Assembly: GCF_016623495.1 (NCBI RefSeq)
Contig: NZ_JAEHHL010000009.1
Location: 62,001 to 126,000, forward strand
Direction of reading: 5' to 3'
DNA from: Thermohalobaculum xanthum
GTDB taxonomy: Bacteria > Pseudomonadota > Alphaproteobacteria > Rhodobacterales > Rhodobacteraceae
Length of the DNA: 64,000 nucleotides
Part shown: one piece after another, positions 38,849 through 47,882 of the stretch
Layout of the letters: each line of letters starts with the position of its first letter
How positions within the stretch are numbered: the first letter of the stretch is position 1
The notes under the pieces: generated by a model
Told to the model about the DNA's origin: nothing
The model's database searches: none
The model's input: the letters and a program-made list of their open reading frames with translations, nothing else
Translations under genes and position numbers: made by a program

Positions 38849-39187
38849 TCAGAGCGCGTCTTCGTTGCGTTCGTCGGTGCGCACGCGCACCGCCGCTTCG
38901 ACGTTGACGACGAAGATCTTGCCGTCGCCGATCTTGCCCGTGCGGGCGGTCGAGGCGATCGTCTCGACCAGCCGGTCGACCTGATCGTCGGGGGCGACGA
39001 TCTCGATCTTGATCTTGGGTACGAAGTTCACGACGTATTCGGCGCCGCGGTAGATCTCGGTATGCCCGCTCTGGCGGCCATACCCCTTCACTTCCGAGAC
39101 CATGAGTCCCTGAACCCCGATCGCGGTCAGGGCCTCGCGGACCTCCTCGAGTTTGAAGGGTTTGATGACGGCAATGACGAGTTTCAT
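38849..39187 (-). CDS. glnK: Nitrogen regulatory protein P-II (GlnK)
   Basis: A 112-residue trimeric signal protein that senses 2-oxoglutarate, ATP and ADP and gates AmtB. The T-loop YGRQSGHTEIYRGAEYVVNF has the uridylylation site Tyr51; the C-terminal GKIGDGKIFV is the ATP site. ATG at 39187 has GGGGAGAC upstream; a longer frame to 39238 lacks a site. It is first in glnK-amtB, with a sigma-54-type promoter 50 bp upstream. Confidence 0.96.
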   Translation of the reverse strand: MKLVIAVIKPFKLEEVREALTAIGVQGLMVSEVKGYGRQSGHTEIYRGAEYVVNFVPKIKIEIVAPDDQVDRLVETIASTARTGKIGDGKIFVVNVEAAVRVRTDERNEDAL

Positions 39188-39237
39188 CTGTCTCCCCAGC
39201 TTGCGTGTGACCGTGCGGATCACTCGCGGGGGTGACA

Positions 39238-39253
39238 TTCAAGACCCGTGCCA
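39238..39253 (-). promoter_or_regulatory. Sigma-54 promoter of glnK-amtB
   Basis: Minus strand TGGCACGGGTCTTGAA: the -24 element TGGCACG is perfect and the -12 element is TTGAA, one base from TTGCA. The start site would be about 40 bp before the glnK ATG. This fits NtrC-dependent control, and rpoN is in the same window. I find no clear NtrC palindrome in the remaining 327-bp gap, which otherwise holds only the start region of the PBP gene. Confidence 0.75.
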
Positions 39254-39514
39254 GTTTCTGGATCGACGGGAAATTGGTTGAAACTCAAGGGAATTTCGAC
39301 CCAGTTCATGTGATACTGCTCAGGATTTGCGCAAAAAATCCCGGCAACACGCGTATCGCGCCGCGTCAATGCTCATATTTTAGGCATTCCTGCGACCGCG
39401 CCACAGTCACCCACTATCTGTCACAATGCACCTGCACGGGCTGGCGTCAGCGGACGCCAGGTCATATCTAGCACGCAGCGAAGCCGGGATCCGGCACCCG
39501 CCACCGGGGGACAC

Positions 39515-41593
39515 GTGGCCGACCGAAGCAAGGGCAAGACGAAGCAGGAGCCCGCGAGGCGCAAGGGCGAGACGAGCCGCAGGAAACCGGCGAATGACCC
39601 CGGGCCGCTTGGCCGGGCGGTCCGCTTCGTCGTTCTGGGGACCCTCGGCCTGCTCTGGCGCATCTTCTGGCGACTTGGTCTCGTGGGCGCGGCGGTGCTG
39701 GCGCTGGCGACGGGCTACTACTACACCCAGCTTCCCGCGCCGGGCGTTCTCTTCGACGGGCGCGGCGGCGGCTCGGTGACCATGCTCGATCGCGACGGCA
39801 ACGTCTTCGCCTGGCGCGGCGAGCAGTATGGTGGCGAGTTGCGCGCCACCGAGGTCTCGCCCCACCTGATTCACGCCGTGGTCTCGGCCGAGGACCGCCG
39901 CTTCTGGGATCACGCCGGCGTCGACCCCCGGGGGCTGGCGCGCGCGATGCTGGTCAACCTGCGGGCCGGGCGCATCGTCCAGGGCGGCTCGACCCTCACG
40001 CAGCAGGTTGCCAAGAACGTCTTCCTCACCGCCGAGCGCTCGCTCGAGCGCAAGCTCAAGGAGGTGCCGATGGCACTGGCGCTCGAGCTGAAATACGACA
40101 AGGAAGACATCCTCTCGATCTATCTCAACCGGGTCTATCTCGGCGCCGGAACCTACGGGTTCGAGGCGGCGAGCCAGCGCTACTTCGGCAAGTCGGCGCG
40201 GCTCCTCACGCCGGCCGAGGCAGCGATGCTCGCGGGCCTGTTGCGCGCGCCCTCGCGCTACGCGCCGACCTCGGATCTCGACCGGGCGCAGGGCCGCGCC
40301 AGCGTCATCATCCGCCTGATGGAGGAGGAGGGCTACCTCACCCAGGCGCAGGTGACCGAGGCGCTGGCCAATCCCGCCCGGCTCAGCGCCGCGGCGGCCG
40401 CGCGCGCCGGCGGATATTTCGCCGATTGGGTGATGGAAACCGCGCCCGGCTTCCTCGCCAAGGACACGACCGAGGACGTGACCATGGCGACCACCTTCGA
40501 CCCCGAGATCCAGCGCAAGGCCGAGGCCGCGCTCGCCCGCGTCTTCGACGAGAAGGTGAAGGAGGGCTCGACCGCCCAGGCCGCGATCGTGGTGATGAGC
40601 CGCGATGGCGCGGTGCGCGCCATTGTCGGCGGCCGCGAGCATGCCGCCGGCCAGTTCAACCGCGCAAGCCAGGCGCTGCGCCAGACCGGAAGCGCGTTCA
40701 AGCCGGTGGTCTACGCCGCCGCACTCGAGGCCGGCTGGTCGCCCAACGACATCGTCGAGGACGCGCCCCTGACCATCGGCAACTGGTCGCCGTCGAACTA
40801 CGACAACCGCTTCCGCGGGCCGATGACGCTGACCGATGCTCTTGCGAACTCGATCAACACGGTCGCTGTGCGAGTCTCGGAACAGGTCGGGCGCGAGCGG
40901 GTGGCCGAGCTCGCCACGCGCATGGGCATCACCTCGCCGATCGCGCCGGGGCCCGCGGTGGCACTTGGCACCTCCGAGGCCACGCTGGTCGACATGACCG
41001 GCGTCTTCGCCACCATCGCCAATGCGGGCCGTTCGGCCGCGCCCTACGGCATCAGCGAGATTCGCCTGCGCGGCGACGACCTGCCGCTTATGCGCGGTGA
41101 TGCCGGCAGCGGCGCGCAGGTGATCTCGCCGCGCTCGGCGGGGCTGCTGACCTACATGATGCGCGAGGTGATCGAGGCGGGCACGGGACGCCGCGCGCGC
41201 CTGCCCGCACACGAGGCCGCCGGCAAGACCGGCACCACCCAGGCCGCCCGCGACGCGTGGTTCATCGGCTTCACCGCCGACTACGTGACCGGCGTCTGGA
41301 TGGGCAATGACGACAACACGCCGCTGACCGGGGTGACCGGCGGCGGCCTGCCCGCCGAGATCTGGCGCGAGGCGATGACCGCCATCCAGGACGGCATCGA
41401 ACCCAAGCCCCTCGATATCGTGACGCCCGAGCCGTCCTCGGTCATCCTTGCCGAGGAATTCGGCCGCGGTCGCGACACCGTGGTCGAGCGCGTGTTCAAC
41501 GACGTGCTGCGCGGACTGCTGGGCGGCGGCGACACCCGGAGCGGCGGTGGCGGCGGCGGCGATTTCCGGCCCGGCCGCGCCTCGGACCGCTGA
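39515..41593 (+). CDS. Class A penicillin-binding protein (PBP1A type)
   Basis: A 692-residue bifunctional peptidoglycan synthase. After a basic cytoplasmic tail (1-55) comes one transmembrane helix (about 51-70). The GT51 transglycosylase has Glu126 in SAEDRRFWDHAG and GGSTLTQQVAKNVFL. The transpeptidase has Ser393-x-x-Lys396 (GSAFKP), SIN, and KTGTT; VGGREHAAGQFNRA precedes it. The tail ends in a Gly run (about residues 675-685). GTG at 39515 follows GGGGGA. It converges with the ygjP-like gene. Confidence 0.94.
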   Translation: MADRSKGKTKQEPARRKGETSRRKPANDPGPLGRAVRFVVLGTLGLLWRIFWRLGLVGAAVLALATGYYYTQLPAPGVLFDGRGGGSVTMLDRDGNVFAWRGEQYGGELRATEVSPHLIHAVVSAEDRRFWDHAGVDPRGLARAMLVNLRAGRIVQGGSTLTQQVAKNVFLTAERSLERKLKEVPMALALELKYDKEDILSIYLNRVYLGAGTYGFEAASQRYFGKSARLLTPAEAAMLAGLLRAPSRYAPTSDLDRAQGRASVIIRLMEEEGYLTQAQVTEALANPARLSAAAAARAGGYFADWVMETAPGFLAKDTTEDVTMATTFDPEIQRKAEAALARVFDEKVKEGSTAQAAIVVMSRDGAVRAIVGGREHAAGQFNRASQALRQTGSAFKPVVYAAALEAGWSPNDIVEDAPLTIGNWSPSNYDNRFRGPMTLTDALANSINTVAVRVSEQVGRERVAELATRMGITSPIAPGPAVALGTSEATLVDMTGVFATIANAGRSAAPYGISEIRLRGDDLPLMRGDAGSGAQVISPRSAGLLTYMMREVIEAGTGRRARLPAHEAAGKTGTTQAARDAWFIGFTADYVTGVWMGNDDNTPLTGVTGGGLPAEIWREAMTAIQDGIEPKPLDIVTPEPSSVILAEEFGRGRDTVVERVFNDVLRGLLGGGDTRSGGGGGGDFRPGRASDR

Positions 41594-41631
41594 GCCCGGC
41601 AGCCGCGGAGGCCCGGTCAGCCCAACCGCAA

Positions 41632-42246
41632 TCAGTCGAAGCGGAAGGCGTGGAGCCTGCGGCCCTCGTCCCTGAGCCACGCCCGCTCGGCCCGATGGTC
41701 CGGCCGAAGCCGCTCGACCAGCGCCCAGAAACGCGGCCCGTGGTTCATCTCGACAAGATGCGCCGCCTCGTGCGCGGCGACATAGTCCTGCACCTCGGGC
41801 GGGGCCATGGCGAGCCGCCAGGAAAAGCTCAGCCGCCCGGTGGACGAGCACGATCCCCAGCGCGAGCGGGTGTCGCGCAGCGCCACGCCCTGCACCTTGC
41901 GGCCGAGCGTCCCGGCGTAAGCCTGCGCCGCGGGCACCAGCACCGCCCGGGCCTGCTCGCGCAGCCATGCCGCGATGCGCGGCCCGGCCGTCCCGTGCCC
42001 GGCCAGGACCAGCTGTCCGCCCTCGATCCGCGGCGCCCGTCGCGGGCCCTCGGCGGCGACGATCTCAAGAAGACTGCCGCCCACCGGCAGCTGCACGCCG
42101 TGACCAACCCGGACCCCCTCGGGCTGGCGCGCCAGAGCGCGCTCGAGCCAGCCGGCATGGCGCTCCAAGAAATCCTCGGCCTCGCGGCGCGGCACGCATG
42201 GCGGAAGGGTCAGCACCGCGTCCTCGCCCGGCGCGCCCAGCCGCAA
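41632..42246 (-). CDS. YgjP/WLM-type metallopeptidase (DUF45), probably frameshifted at its 5' end
   Basis: The open frame (204 codons from a TTG) encodes the catalytic core: DTRSRWGSCSSTGRLSFSWRLAMAPP and the zinc motif HEAAHLVEMNHGPRFW. The missing N-terminus is found in another frame from an ATG at 42325 (MPADRIALSHLPVAVRLKVSARA). The two frames would join as SARARRFTLRLG, the usual family start, if a GC repeat at about 42257-42266 were one GC unit (2 bp) longer. So this is either a slippage frameshift, a phase-variable tract or a base-calling error. It follows phaZ by 32 bp. Function in this family is unproven. Confidence 0.75.
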   Translation of the reverse strand: MRLGAPGEDAVLTLPPCVPRREAEDFLERHAGWLERALARQPEGVRVGHGVQLPVGGSLLEIVAAEGPRRAPRIEGGQLVLAGHGTAGPRIAAWLREQARAVLVPAAQAYAGTLGRKVQGVALRDTRSRWGSCSSTGRLSFSWRLAMAPPEVQDYVAAHEAAHLVEMNHGPRFWALVERLRPDHRAERAWLRDEGRRLHAFRFD

Positions 42247-42357
42247 CGTGAAGCGCCGCGCGCGCGCTCACCTTGAGGCGCACGGCGACGGGCAGGTGCG
42301 AAAGCGCGATCCGGTCGGCGGGCATGGCGTCGAGACTGGCGCGACCGCGCGCGGGCT

Positions 42358-43611
42358 TCAACCCCGGACCATCTTGCGGTTGGCGCGGATGAAATCGCGG
42401 ATCTTCGGCTGGATATGCATCCGGAAGCGCGAGCCGTTGAACACGCCGTAATGCCCGACCTTGGGCTGGGTGTAGTGGAACTTCTTGGCCTCGGGAATGT
42501 TCTCGCACAGCGCCAGCGCCGCCTCGGTCTGGCCGCGGCCGGTGATGTCGTCCTTCTCGCCCTCGATGGTCATCAGCGCCGTGTCGCGGATCGCGGCGGG
42601 CCGGATCGGACGGTCGCGCAGCGTCAGCTCACCCTTGGGCAGCGAGTGCTTCTGGAACACCTCCTCGACCGTCTGCAGGTAGAACTCGGCCGACAGGTCC
42701 ATCACTGCCAAGTACTCGTCATAGAAGGCGCGGTGCGCCGCCGCCGAGTCGCCGTCGCCGCGCACCAGGTTGCGGAACTGGTCGACATGGGCGTCGACAT
42801 GGCGGTCGAGATTCATCGACATGAAGCCCGACAGCTGCAGGAAGCCCGGGTAGACGCGCCGCAGGAACCCGCGGTTCGGCCAGGGCACCATGACGATCAT
42901 GTTCTTCTCGAACCACGAGATCGGCCGGGTCGTCGCCAGCCGGTTGGGCTCGGTCTCGCTGATGCGGGTGTCGATCGGGCTGCCCATCAGGATCAGGGTC
43001 GCGGGCCGCGCGGCGTCGCCGTCCTCGGCCATCATCGCGGCCGAGGCCATGCAGGGCACCCCCGGCTGGCAGACGGCCATCACGGTGACGCGCTCGCCGT
43101 CCTTCGCCAGGAACCGGCAGAATTCCGAGATGTAATCGGCGAAGTCGGCCAGGTCGAAGCGACCGTCCGAAACCGGGATGTCGCGCGCGTCCGTCCAGTC
43201 GGTGATGTAGACCTCGTGCTCGGGCAGCATCGCCTCGACCGTGCCGCGCAGCAGCGTGGCGAAGTGGCCCGACATCGGCGCGACCATCAGCACCTTGGGG
43301 TCATTGCGCGCCTCGGCGACGGTGGCGTTGCGCTTGAAGTGCACGAGCTGGCAGAACGGCTTCGAGAGCACGACCTCCTCGATCACCGGGACCGCCTCGC
43401 CCGAGATCTCGACTTCCTCGATCCCGAACTCCGGCTTGCCATAACGCTTGGTCGCGTTGACGAACATCTCGAAGGCCGCCGCGGTCGCGCGGAAGGGCAG
43501 CGCCTCGCGCAGCGGGAAGAAGGGATTTCGCAGCGCCTGGGACGACATCCGTGCCGCCGTGCGCATCGGACCCATCGCGGCATGGGTCATCTCGTATGCG
43601 TGATAAAGCAC
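42358..43611 (-). CDS. phaZ: Intracellular polyhydroxyalkanoate depolymerase PhaZ
   Basis: A 417-residue depolymerase that releases 3-hydroxybutyrate from native PHB granules. It begins MLYHAYEMTHAAMGPMR, close to characterised PhaZ. The nucleophile elbow is VMAVCQPGVPC with Cys181 in place of Ser, as in the Cys-type enzymes; Asp (EGEKDDITG) and His (PKVGHYGVFNG) complete the triad. No signal peptide, as expected for granule-bound cytoplasmic enzyme. GTG at 43611 follows GGGGGA; the frame open to 43851 is unlikely to be translated. It is divergent from the FYDLN gene. Confidence 0.92.
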   Translation of the reverse strand: MLYHAYEMTHAAMGPMRTAARMSSQALRNPFFPLREALPFRATAAAFEMFVNATKRYGKPEFGIEEVEISGEAVPVIEEVVLSKPFCQLVHFKRNATVAEARNDPKVLMVAPMSGHFATLLRGTVEAMLPEHEVYITDWTDARDIPVSDGRFDLADFADYISEFCRFLAKDGERVTVMAVCQPGVPCMASAAMMAEDGDAARPATLILMGSPIDTRISETEPNRLATTRPISWFEKNMIVMVPWPNRGFLRRVYPGFLQLSGFMSMNLDRHVDAHVDQFRNLVRGDGDSAAAHRAFYDEYLAVMDLSAEFYLQTVEEVFQKHSLPKGELTLRDRPIRPAAIRDTALMTIEGEKDDITGRGQTEAALALCENIPEAKKFHYTQPKVGHYGVFNGSRFRMHIQPKIRDFIRANRKMVRG

Positions 43612-43819
43612 TTCCGTGTCCCCCGGATCCGGTATTCTGCGATTTTGTGACAGATTACGCGCCGATGCATCCCCCGGCAAGGGCTTCTTCGCAACTGCAC
43701 AATGAGCCGCAGGCGCCCGTGTGCCACTTGGGCGGGCAATAGGCTTTGACAAGATCGCCGGTTCTGTGGCAAGGGCGCCTTCTTCAAACGACACATGGTC
43801 CGTCAAAGGGGTGGTCCAG

Positions 43820-44296
43820 ATGCCGAATCCGGAATGGGGCGTGAAGCGCACCTGCCAGACCTGCGGCGCGCGGTTTTACGACCTCATGCGCGATCCGATC
43901 CTGTGCCCGAGCTGCGGGTCGCAGTTCGATATCTCGACCGTCACGCGCGTCAAGCGCGGCAAGCCGGCGGCCAAGGCGGCCGCGGTGGTCGAGGATGACG
44001 AGGATCTGATCGACGATGACGACGACGCGCTCGACGACGATGACGACGACGCGGTCGACGATGACGACACCGACGACGATCTGGTGATCGCCGATGACGA
44101 CGACGAGGACGAGGTCACCACGCCCAAGGCCAAGTCGGCCAGCGCTGGCGATGACGACGACGATGTCATCGACGACGACATTGCCGACGACGACGAGGAA
44201 GAGTTCGACTCGGACGTTCTCCTCGTCGACGAGGAGGAAGAGGAAGACGATCTTCCCCTCGACGACGTCAAGCCGAAGGGCGCGGGAGAGGAGTGA
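43820..44296 (+). CDS. FYDLN-acid (TIGR02300) protein
   Basis: A 158-residue protein. The N-terminal 38 residues form a small zinc ribbon, CQTCGARFYDLMRDPILCPSCG (Cys12, 15, 29, 32) with the name-giving FYDL motif. From residue 58 on it is almost only Asp, Glu, Val, Ala and Leu, with runs of up to six Asp. It is widespread in alphaproteobacteria and has no assigned function. ATG at 43820 follows AAAGGGGTGG. tRNA-Ala starts 90 bp later. Confidence 0.88.
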   Translation: MPNPEWGVKRTCQTCGARFYDLMRDPILCPSCGSQFDISTVTRVKRGKPAAKAAAVVEDDEDLIDDDDDALDDDDDDAVDDDDTDDDLVIADDDDEDEVTTPKAKSASAGDDDDDVIDDDIADDDEEEFDSDVLLVDEEEEEDDLPLDDVKPKGAGEE

Positions 44297-44327
44297 TCCC
44301 GGGCGCGGATCCGGCTCAAGTTTTCGC

Positions 44328-44356
44328 TTGAACCACCGCGCCCACCTCCCTATGTT
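44328..44356 (+). promoter_or_regulatory. Promoter of tRNA-Ala
   Basis: -35 TTGAAC (44328-44333) and -10 TATGTT (44351-44356) with a 17-bp spacer, 29 bp before the mature tRNA. Confidence 0.6.
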
Positions 44357-44385
44357 CCGCGCACGCCGAAAGGCGCCGAGTCTTG

Positions 44386-44461
<76 letters not shown>

Positions 44462-44487
44462 AGACACAGCCGCCGGATCGACACGCC

Positions 44488-44514
44488 AAGGGCCGCCACG
44501 AGCGGCCCTTTCGC
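44488..44514 (+). terminator. Terminator after tRNA-Ala
   Basis: AAGGGCCGC-CACGA-GCGGCCCTT followed by TCGCGTT: a 9-bp stem with a weak T-tract, 27 bp after the tRNA end. Confidence 0.7.
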
Positions 44515-44745
44515 GTTCCGGCCCTGCGCGGCCCGCATTCGGCACGAGCTCTCGTCCCTGTGACCATCCCCCTTCGACACGTCTGATTGCGCCTTCTGCG
44601 CCCCGTCGCGCCGCCGCCCTCGATGCGGCGTCGGGCGGACTTGACGCAAGGGTTGCGCTTCTGTCAGGTGCGGCGAGGGCGCCTGGTACCGGCACGGGCC
44701 GCGCGCATCGATCTTGGGGACGCGGGCTGGGACGGGGGCCGGGCG

Positions 44746-45798
44746 GTGACGGAACTGACGATCAGGCGGCCGGATGACTGGCACCTGCATCTGCGCGACG
44801 GCGCGATGCTGGCGGCGGTGCTGCCCTGGACGGCGGCGCATTTCGGGCGCGCCATCATCATGCCGAACCTTGTTCCGCCCGTCGTCACCGCGTCGGACGC
44901 CGCGGCCTATCGCCAGCGGATCATGGATGCCCTGCCGCCCGGCTCGGACTTTCAGCCGCTGATGACCCTCTACCTGACCGAGACGACCGACCCCGATGAC
45001 GTGGCCGCGGCCGCCGCCTCGGAACTGGTGACGGCGGTCAAGCTCTACCCAGCCGGCGCCACCACCAATTCCGCCTCGGGGGTGCGCGACATCGAGCGCG
45101 TGCTCCCCGTGCTCGAGCGCATGGCCGAGATCGGGCTGCCGCTCTGCGTGCATGGCGAGGTTACCGACCCCGAGGTCGACATCTTCGACCGCGAGGCGGT
45201 GTTTCTCGAGCGCGTGCTCGAACCCCTGCGCCGGCGGGTGCCCGGGCTCAGGGTCGTGCTCGAGCACGTCACCACCAAGGAAGGCGTCGAGTATGTGCAG
45301 GAGGGCGGCCGGGGCATCGCCGGGACGCTGACGGTCCACCACATGGTGATCAACCGCAACCACCTCCTCGCCGGCGGCATTCGCCCGCATTACTACTGCC
45401 TGCCGGTCGCCAAGCGCGAGGCCCACCGCCTCGCTCTGCGCGCCGCCGCCGTCTCGGGCGACGGGCGGTTCTTCCTCGGCACCGATTCGGCTCCGCATAC
45501 CGACGCGACCAAGCTGCAGCCCTGCGGCTGCGCCGGCTGCTTCACCGCGCCGAACGCCATCGCGCTCGCGGCCCAGGTCTTCGACGAGGAAGGCGCGCTC
45601 GACCGGCTCGAGGACTTCGCCTCGCTGAACGGCCCGGCGTTCTACCGGCTGCCGCCGAGCGCATCGAGCATCCGCCTCGTGAAGGACGGTACCCTCGGCC
45701 TCGTCCCCTCCGAGATCGAGGTCGGCGCCGACACCGTCACCGTGTTCGACCCCGGCTTCCCGCTGACATGGCGGGTGGAAGAGGAGCCCAGCCAGTGA
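44746..45798 (+). CDS. pyrC: Dihydroorotase
   Basis: A 350-residue class II (E. coli PyrC-type) amidohydrolase that closes carbamoyl-aspartate to dihydroorotate. Zinc ligands His13 and His15 are in DWHLHLRDG; the carboxylated Lys is in [26 protein letters not shown] and GTDSAPH carry the remaining His and Asp; the [11 protein letters not shown] loop is typical. GTG at 44746 follows GGGGGCC. Its stop overlaps the pyrE start as GTGA. Confidence 0.95.
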   Translation: MTELTIRRPDDWHLHLRDGAMLAAVLPWTAAHFGRAIIMPNLVPPVVTASDAAAYRQRIMDALPPGSDFQPLMTLYLTETTDPDDVAAAAASELVTAVKLYPAGATTNSASGVRDIERVLPVLERMAEIGLPLCVHGEVTDPEVDIFDREAVFLERVLEPLRRRVPGLRVVLEHVTTKEGVEYVQEGGRGIAGTLTVHHMVINRNHLLAGGIRPHYYCLPVAKREAHRLALRAAAVSGDGRFFLGTDSAPHTDATKLQPCGCAGCFTAPNAIALAAQVFDEEGALDRLEDFASLNGPAFYRLPPSASSIRLVKDGTLGLVPSEIEVGADTVTVFDPGFPLTWRVEEEPSQ

Positions 45799-46490
45799 TC
45801 CCCACCGCCATGCCCGACCGCAGCGTGATGGCGCGCGAAGTCGCCAGGATGCTGCTCGAGATCGGCGCCGTGCATTTCCGCGCCAACCCGCCCTACATGC
45901 TGACCTCGGGCCTCGCGAGCCCGGTCTACATCGACTGCCGCAAGCTGATCTCGTTCCCGCGCATCCGCGCGGCGGCGATGGATTTCGCCTGCTCCACGCT
46001 GATGCGCGAGGCGGGCTACGAGCGGTTCGACGCCGTCGCGGGCGGCGAGACCGCCGGCATCCCCTTCGCCGCCTGGATCGCCGAGCGCCTCGGCCTGCCG
46101 ATGCTCTATGTCCGCAAGAAGCCCAAGGGCTTCGGCCGCGACGCCCAGATCGAGGGCCAGCTGAGCGAGGGCGCGCGCGTCCTGCTGGTCGAGGATCTGA
46201 CCACCGATGGCGGCTCGAAGGTCAAGTTCGTCGAGGCGATCCGCAAGGCGGGTGGTGAATGCGCCCACACCATCGTGGTGTTCTACTACGACATCTTCCC
46301 CGAGGTGCCGCAGCGCCTGGCCGACCAGGGGATCGGGCTGCACTACCTCGCGACCTGGCGCGACGTGCTGGCCGAGGCGCGCGCGGGCGACTACTTCGAC
46401 ACCGCGACCATGGACCAGGTCGAGGCCTTCCTCGACCGGCCGCTGGAATGGTCCGCCGCCAACGGCGGAAAGGGCGAGACCTCGATCTGA
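45795..46490 (+). CDS. pyrE: Orotate phosphoribosyltransferase
   Basis: A 231-residue enzyme making OMP from orotate and PRPP. The PRPP loop is [14 protein letters not shown], preceded by the flexible-loop region [35 protein letters not shown] is the orotate-side segment. GTG at 45795 is coupled to pyrC; ATG at 45810 is an alternative. It converges with the MFS gene across a 106-bp gap that contains two palindromes. Confidence 0.94.
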   Translation: MIPTAMPDRSVMAREVARMLLEIGAVHFRANPPYMLTSGLASPVYIDCRKLISFPRIRAAAMDFACSTLMREAGYERFDAVAGGETAGIPFAAWIAERLGLPMLYVRKKPKGFGRDAQIEGQLSEGARVLLVEDLTTDGGSKVKFVEAIRKAGGECAHTIVVFYYDIFPEVPQRLADQGIGLHYLATWRDVLAEARAGDYFDTATMDQVEAFLDRPLEWSAANGGKGETSI

Positions 46491-46514
46491 CGCGGATCGC
46501 GAGGGCGACTCCGA

Positions 46515-46569
46515 AAACATATATGTTTCAATGATCTGACCTCATTTTCACGCGTGAAAGCGAGGGTTG
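46515..46569. other. Two palindromes between convergent pyrE and MFS genes
   Basis: AAACATATATGTTT (46515-46528) is a perfect 14-bp palindrome. About 20 bp on, TTTCACGCGTGAAA is another perfect 14-bp palindrome, the parS core TTTCAC/GTGAAA with two extra central bases, extended by CCTC and GAGG. Together they could form RNA hairpins at both transcript ends or bind proteins. Confidence 0.5.
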
Positions 46570-46596
46570 GGCGGCGCGAAGCGCGGGCGGCCTCAG

Positions 46597-47748
46597 CTAG
46601 GTCTCGTCGCGTGCCAGGGGTGCGGCCACCATCGCCCCGCCCACCAGCACGCCCGCGGCGATCAGGCTGGGGCCGGCATAGCTGCCGGTCGCATCGCGCA
46701 TCCAGCCCGCCACCGCCGGCCCGATCATCTGGCCCAGCCCGAACGCGGCGGTCATCAGGCCCATCACGGCCCGGCCGTCGCCGCCCGCGCGCCGCGCGGC
46801 CTCCTGCAGGCCGAGCGCTGTCAGGCCGATGAAGGTCCCGCCCAGCGCGGCGGCGGCCAGCGCCAGCGCGACCGTGCCGGACGCCACCGCACTCAGAGCG
46901 ACGCCCGCGGCCTCGACCAGCATCGCCGCCTGGTAGGCACGAACCGTGCCGAAGCGCGCAGCGATACGCGACCAGAACCACACCGAGGGGATCGCGGCGA
47001 GGCCCACGACCAGCCAGACCAGCATCTCGCCGATGCGCCCCGAAGGTCCGTCGCGGAGGATCGCGACGATGAAGGTCGCGGTGATCACATAGCCGAAGCC
47101 CAGCGCGGCATAGGCCAGCACCAGCCGCCAGATCCCGGGCGACCTGCGCCGCGCGTCCCCGCCGGCGCCGCGCGGTGCTCCGCCGTCTCCGGGCACGAGC
47201 AACGCCACCGCCGCGGCCGCGCCCAGGCTGAGCGCCCCGCCGGTCAGCCAGACCTGCCGCCACGCCTCGGCGCCCGCGACGAAGGGCGCCGCGATCAGGG
47301 CCGAGGCCGCGATCCCCGCGCCGACACCCGCGAAATGGACGGCGGCAAGCGCGCCCCGCCCCTTCGCGTTCAGCCGCGCCACGATCAGCGACGAGGCCAT
47401 CACCAGCACGAAAGCACTGGCCACGCCGCCCCCGAAGCGCAGCGCGGCCCAGATCCAGATCGAGCCCGTGCCCGCCATCGCCGCCGTCGTGACGCCGCTT
47501 GCGACCAGCGCGCCCAGCATCAGGCCGCGCGCATGCGCCGACAGGCCGGGCAGGCTCGCGGCCAGGGCACCCGCCAGGTAGCCCGCGAAATTCGCGCTCG
47601 CGACCAGCCCCGCCTCGGCGGGACCGAGCCCGGCCGGGGCCATCATCGGCAGCGCGGGCGTATAAAGGAATCGGCCCATGCCCATCGCCGCAGCAAGGGC
47701 CAGGAAGCCGCCGAGGGCGATCGCTAAGGGGGACTTGTCGCTCCGCAT
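46597..47748 (-). CDS. MFS transporter, YbfB/YjiJ type
   Basis: A 383-residue major-facilitator protein with 12 hydrophobic segments. The first helix GGFLALAAAMGMGRFLYTPALPMM is typical of the YbfB/YjiJ group. Ala and Gly make up an unusually large share. Substrate is unknown; the family may export small metabolites. ATG at 47748 is used; the upstream open frame to 47907 overlaps the hsp20 promoter side and has several Cys not seen in the family. It is divergent from hsp20. Confidence 0.85.
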   Translation of the reverse strand: MRSDKSPLAIALGGFLALAAAMGMGRFLYTPALPMMAPAGLGPAEAGLVASANFAGYLAGALAASLPGLSAHARGLMLGALVASGVTTAAMAGTGSIWIWAALRFGGGVASAFVLVMASSLIVARLNAKGRGALAAVHFAGVGAGIAASALIAAPFVAGAEAWRQVWLTGGALSLGAAAAVALLVPGDGGAPRGAGGDARRRSPGIWRLVLAYAALGFGYVITATFIVAILRDGPSGRIGEMLVWLVVGLAAIPSVWFWSRIAARFGTVRAYQAAMLVEAAGVALSAVASGTVALALAAAALGGTFIGLTALGLQEAARRAGGDGRAVMGLMTAAFGLGQMIGPAVAGWMRDATGSYAGPSLIAAGVLVGGAMVAAPLARDET

Positions 47749-47882
47749 CGGGCCGGACGTTAGCGCCCCCGGCGGCTTGCCGCTATTGCGAAGACCGCAA
47801 CACGGACCCATATCTTTCGCATCCGGGGTGCCGATGACCGGGCCCCGGCGAGACGTCGCTTGGCAACCGAGGACCGTCTGAC

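Noticed and set aside
46543-46556. TTTCACGCGTGAAA as a third parS site
   Set aside because: The two half-sites are separated by two extra bases compared with parS, which should put them out of register for ParB; kept only as a palindrome of interest.
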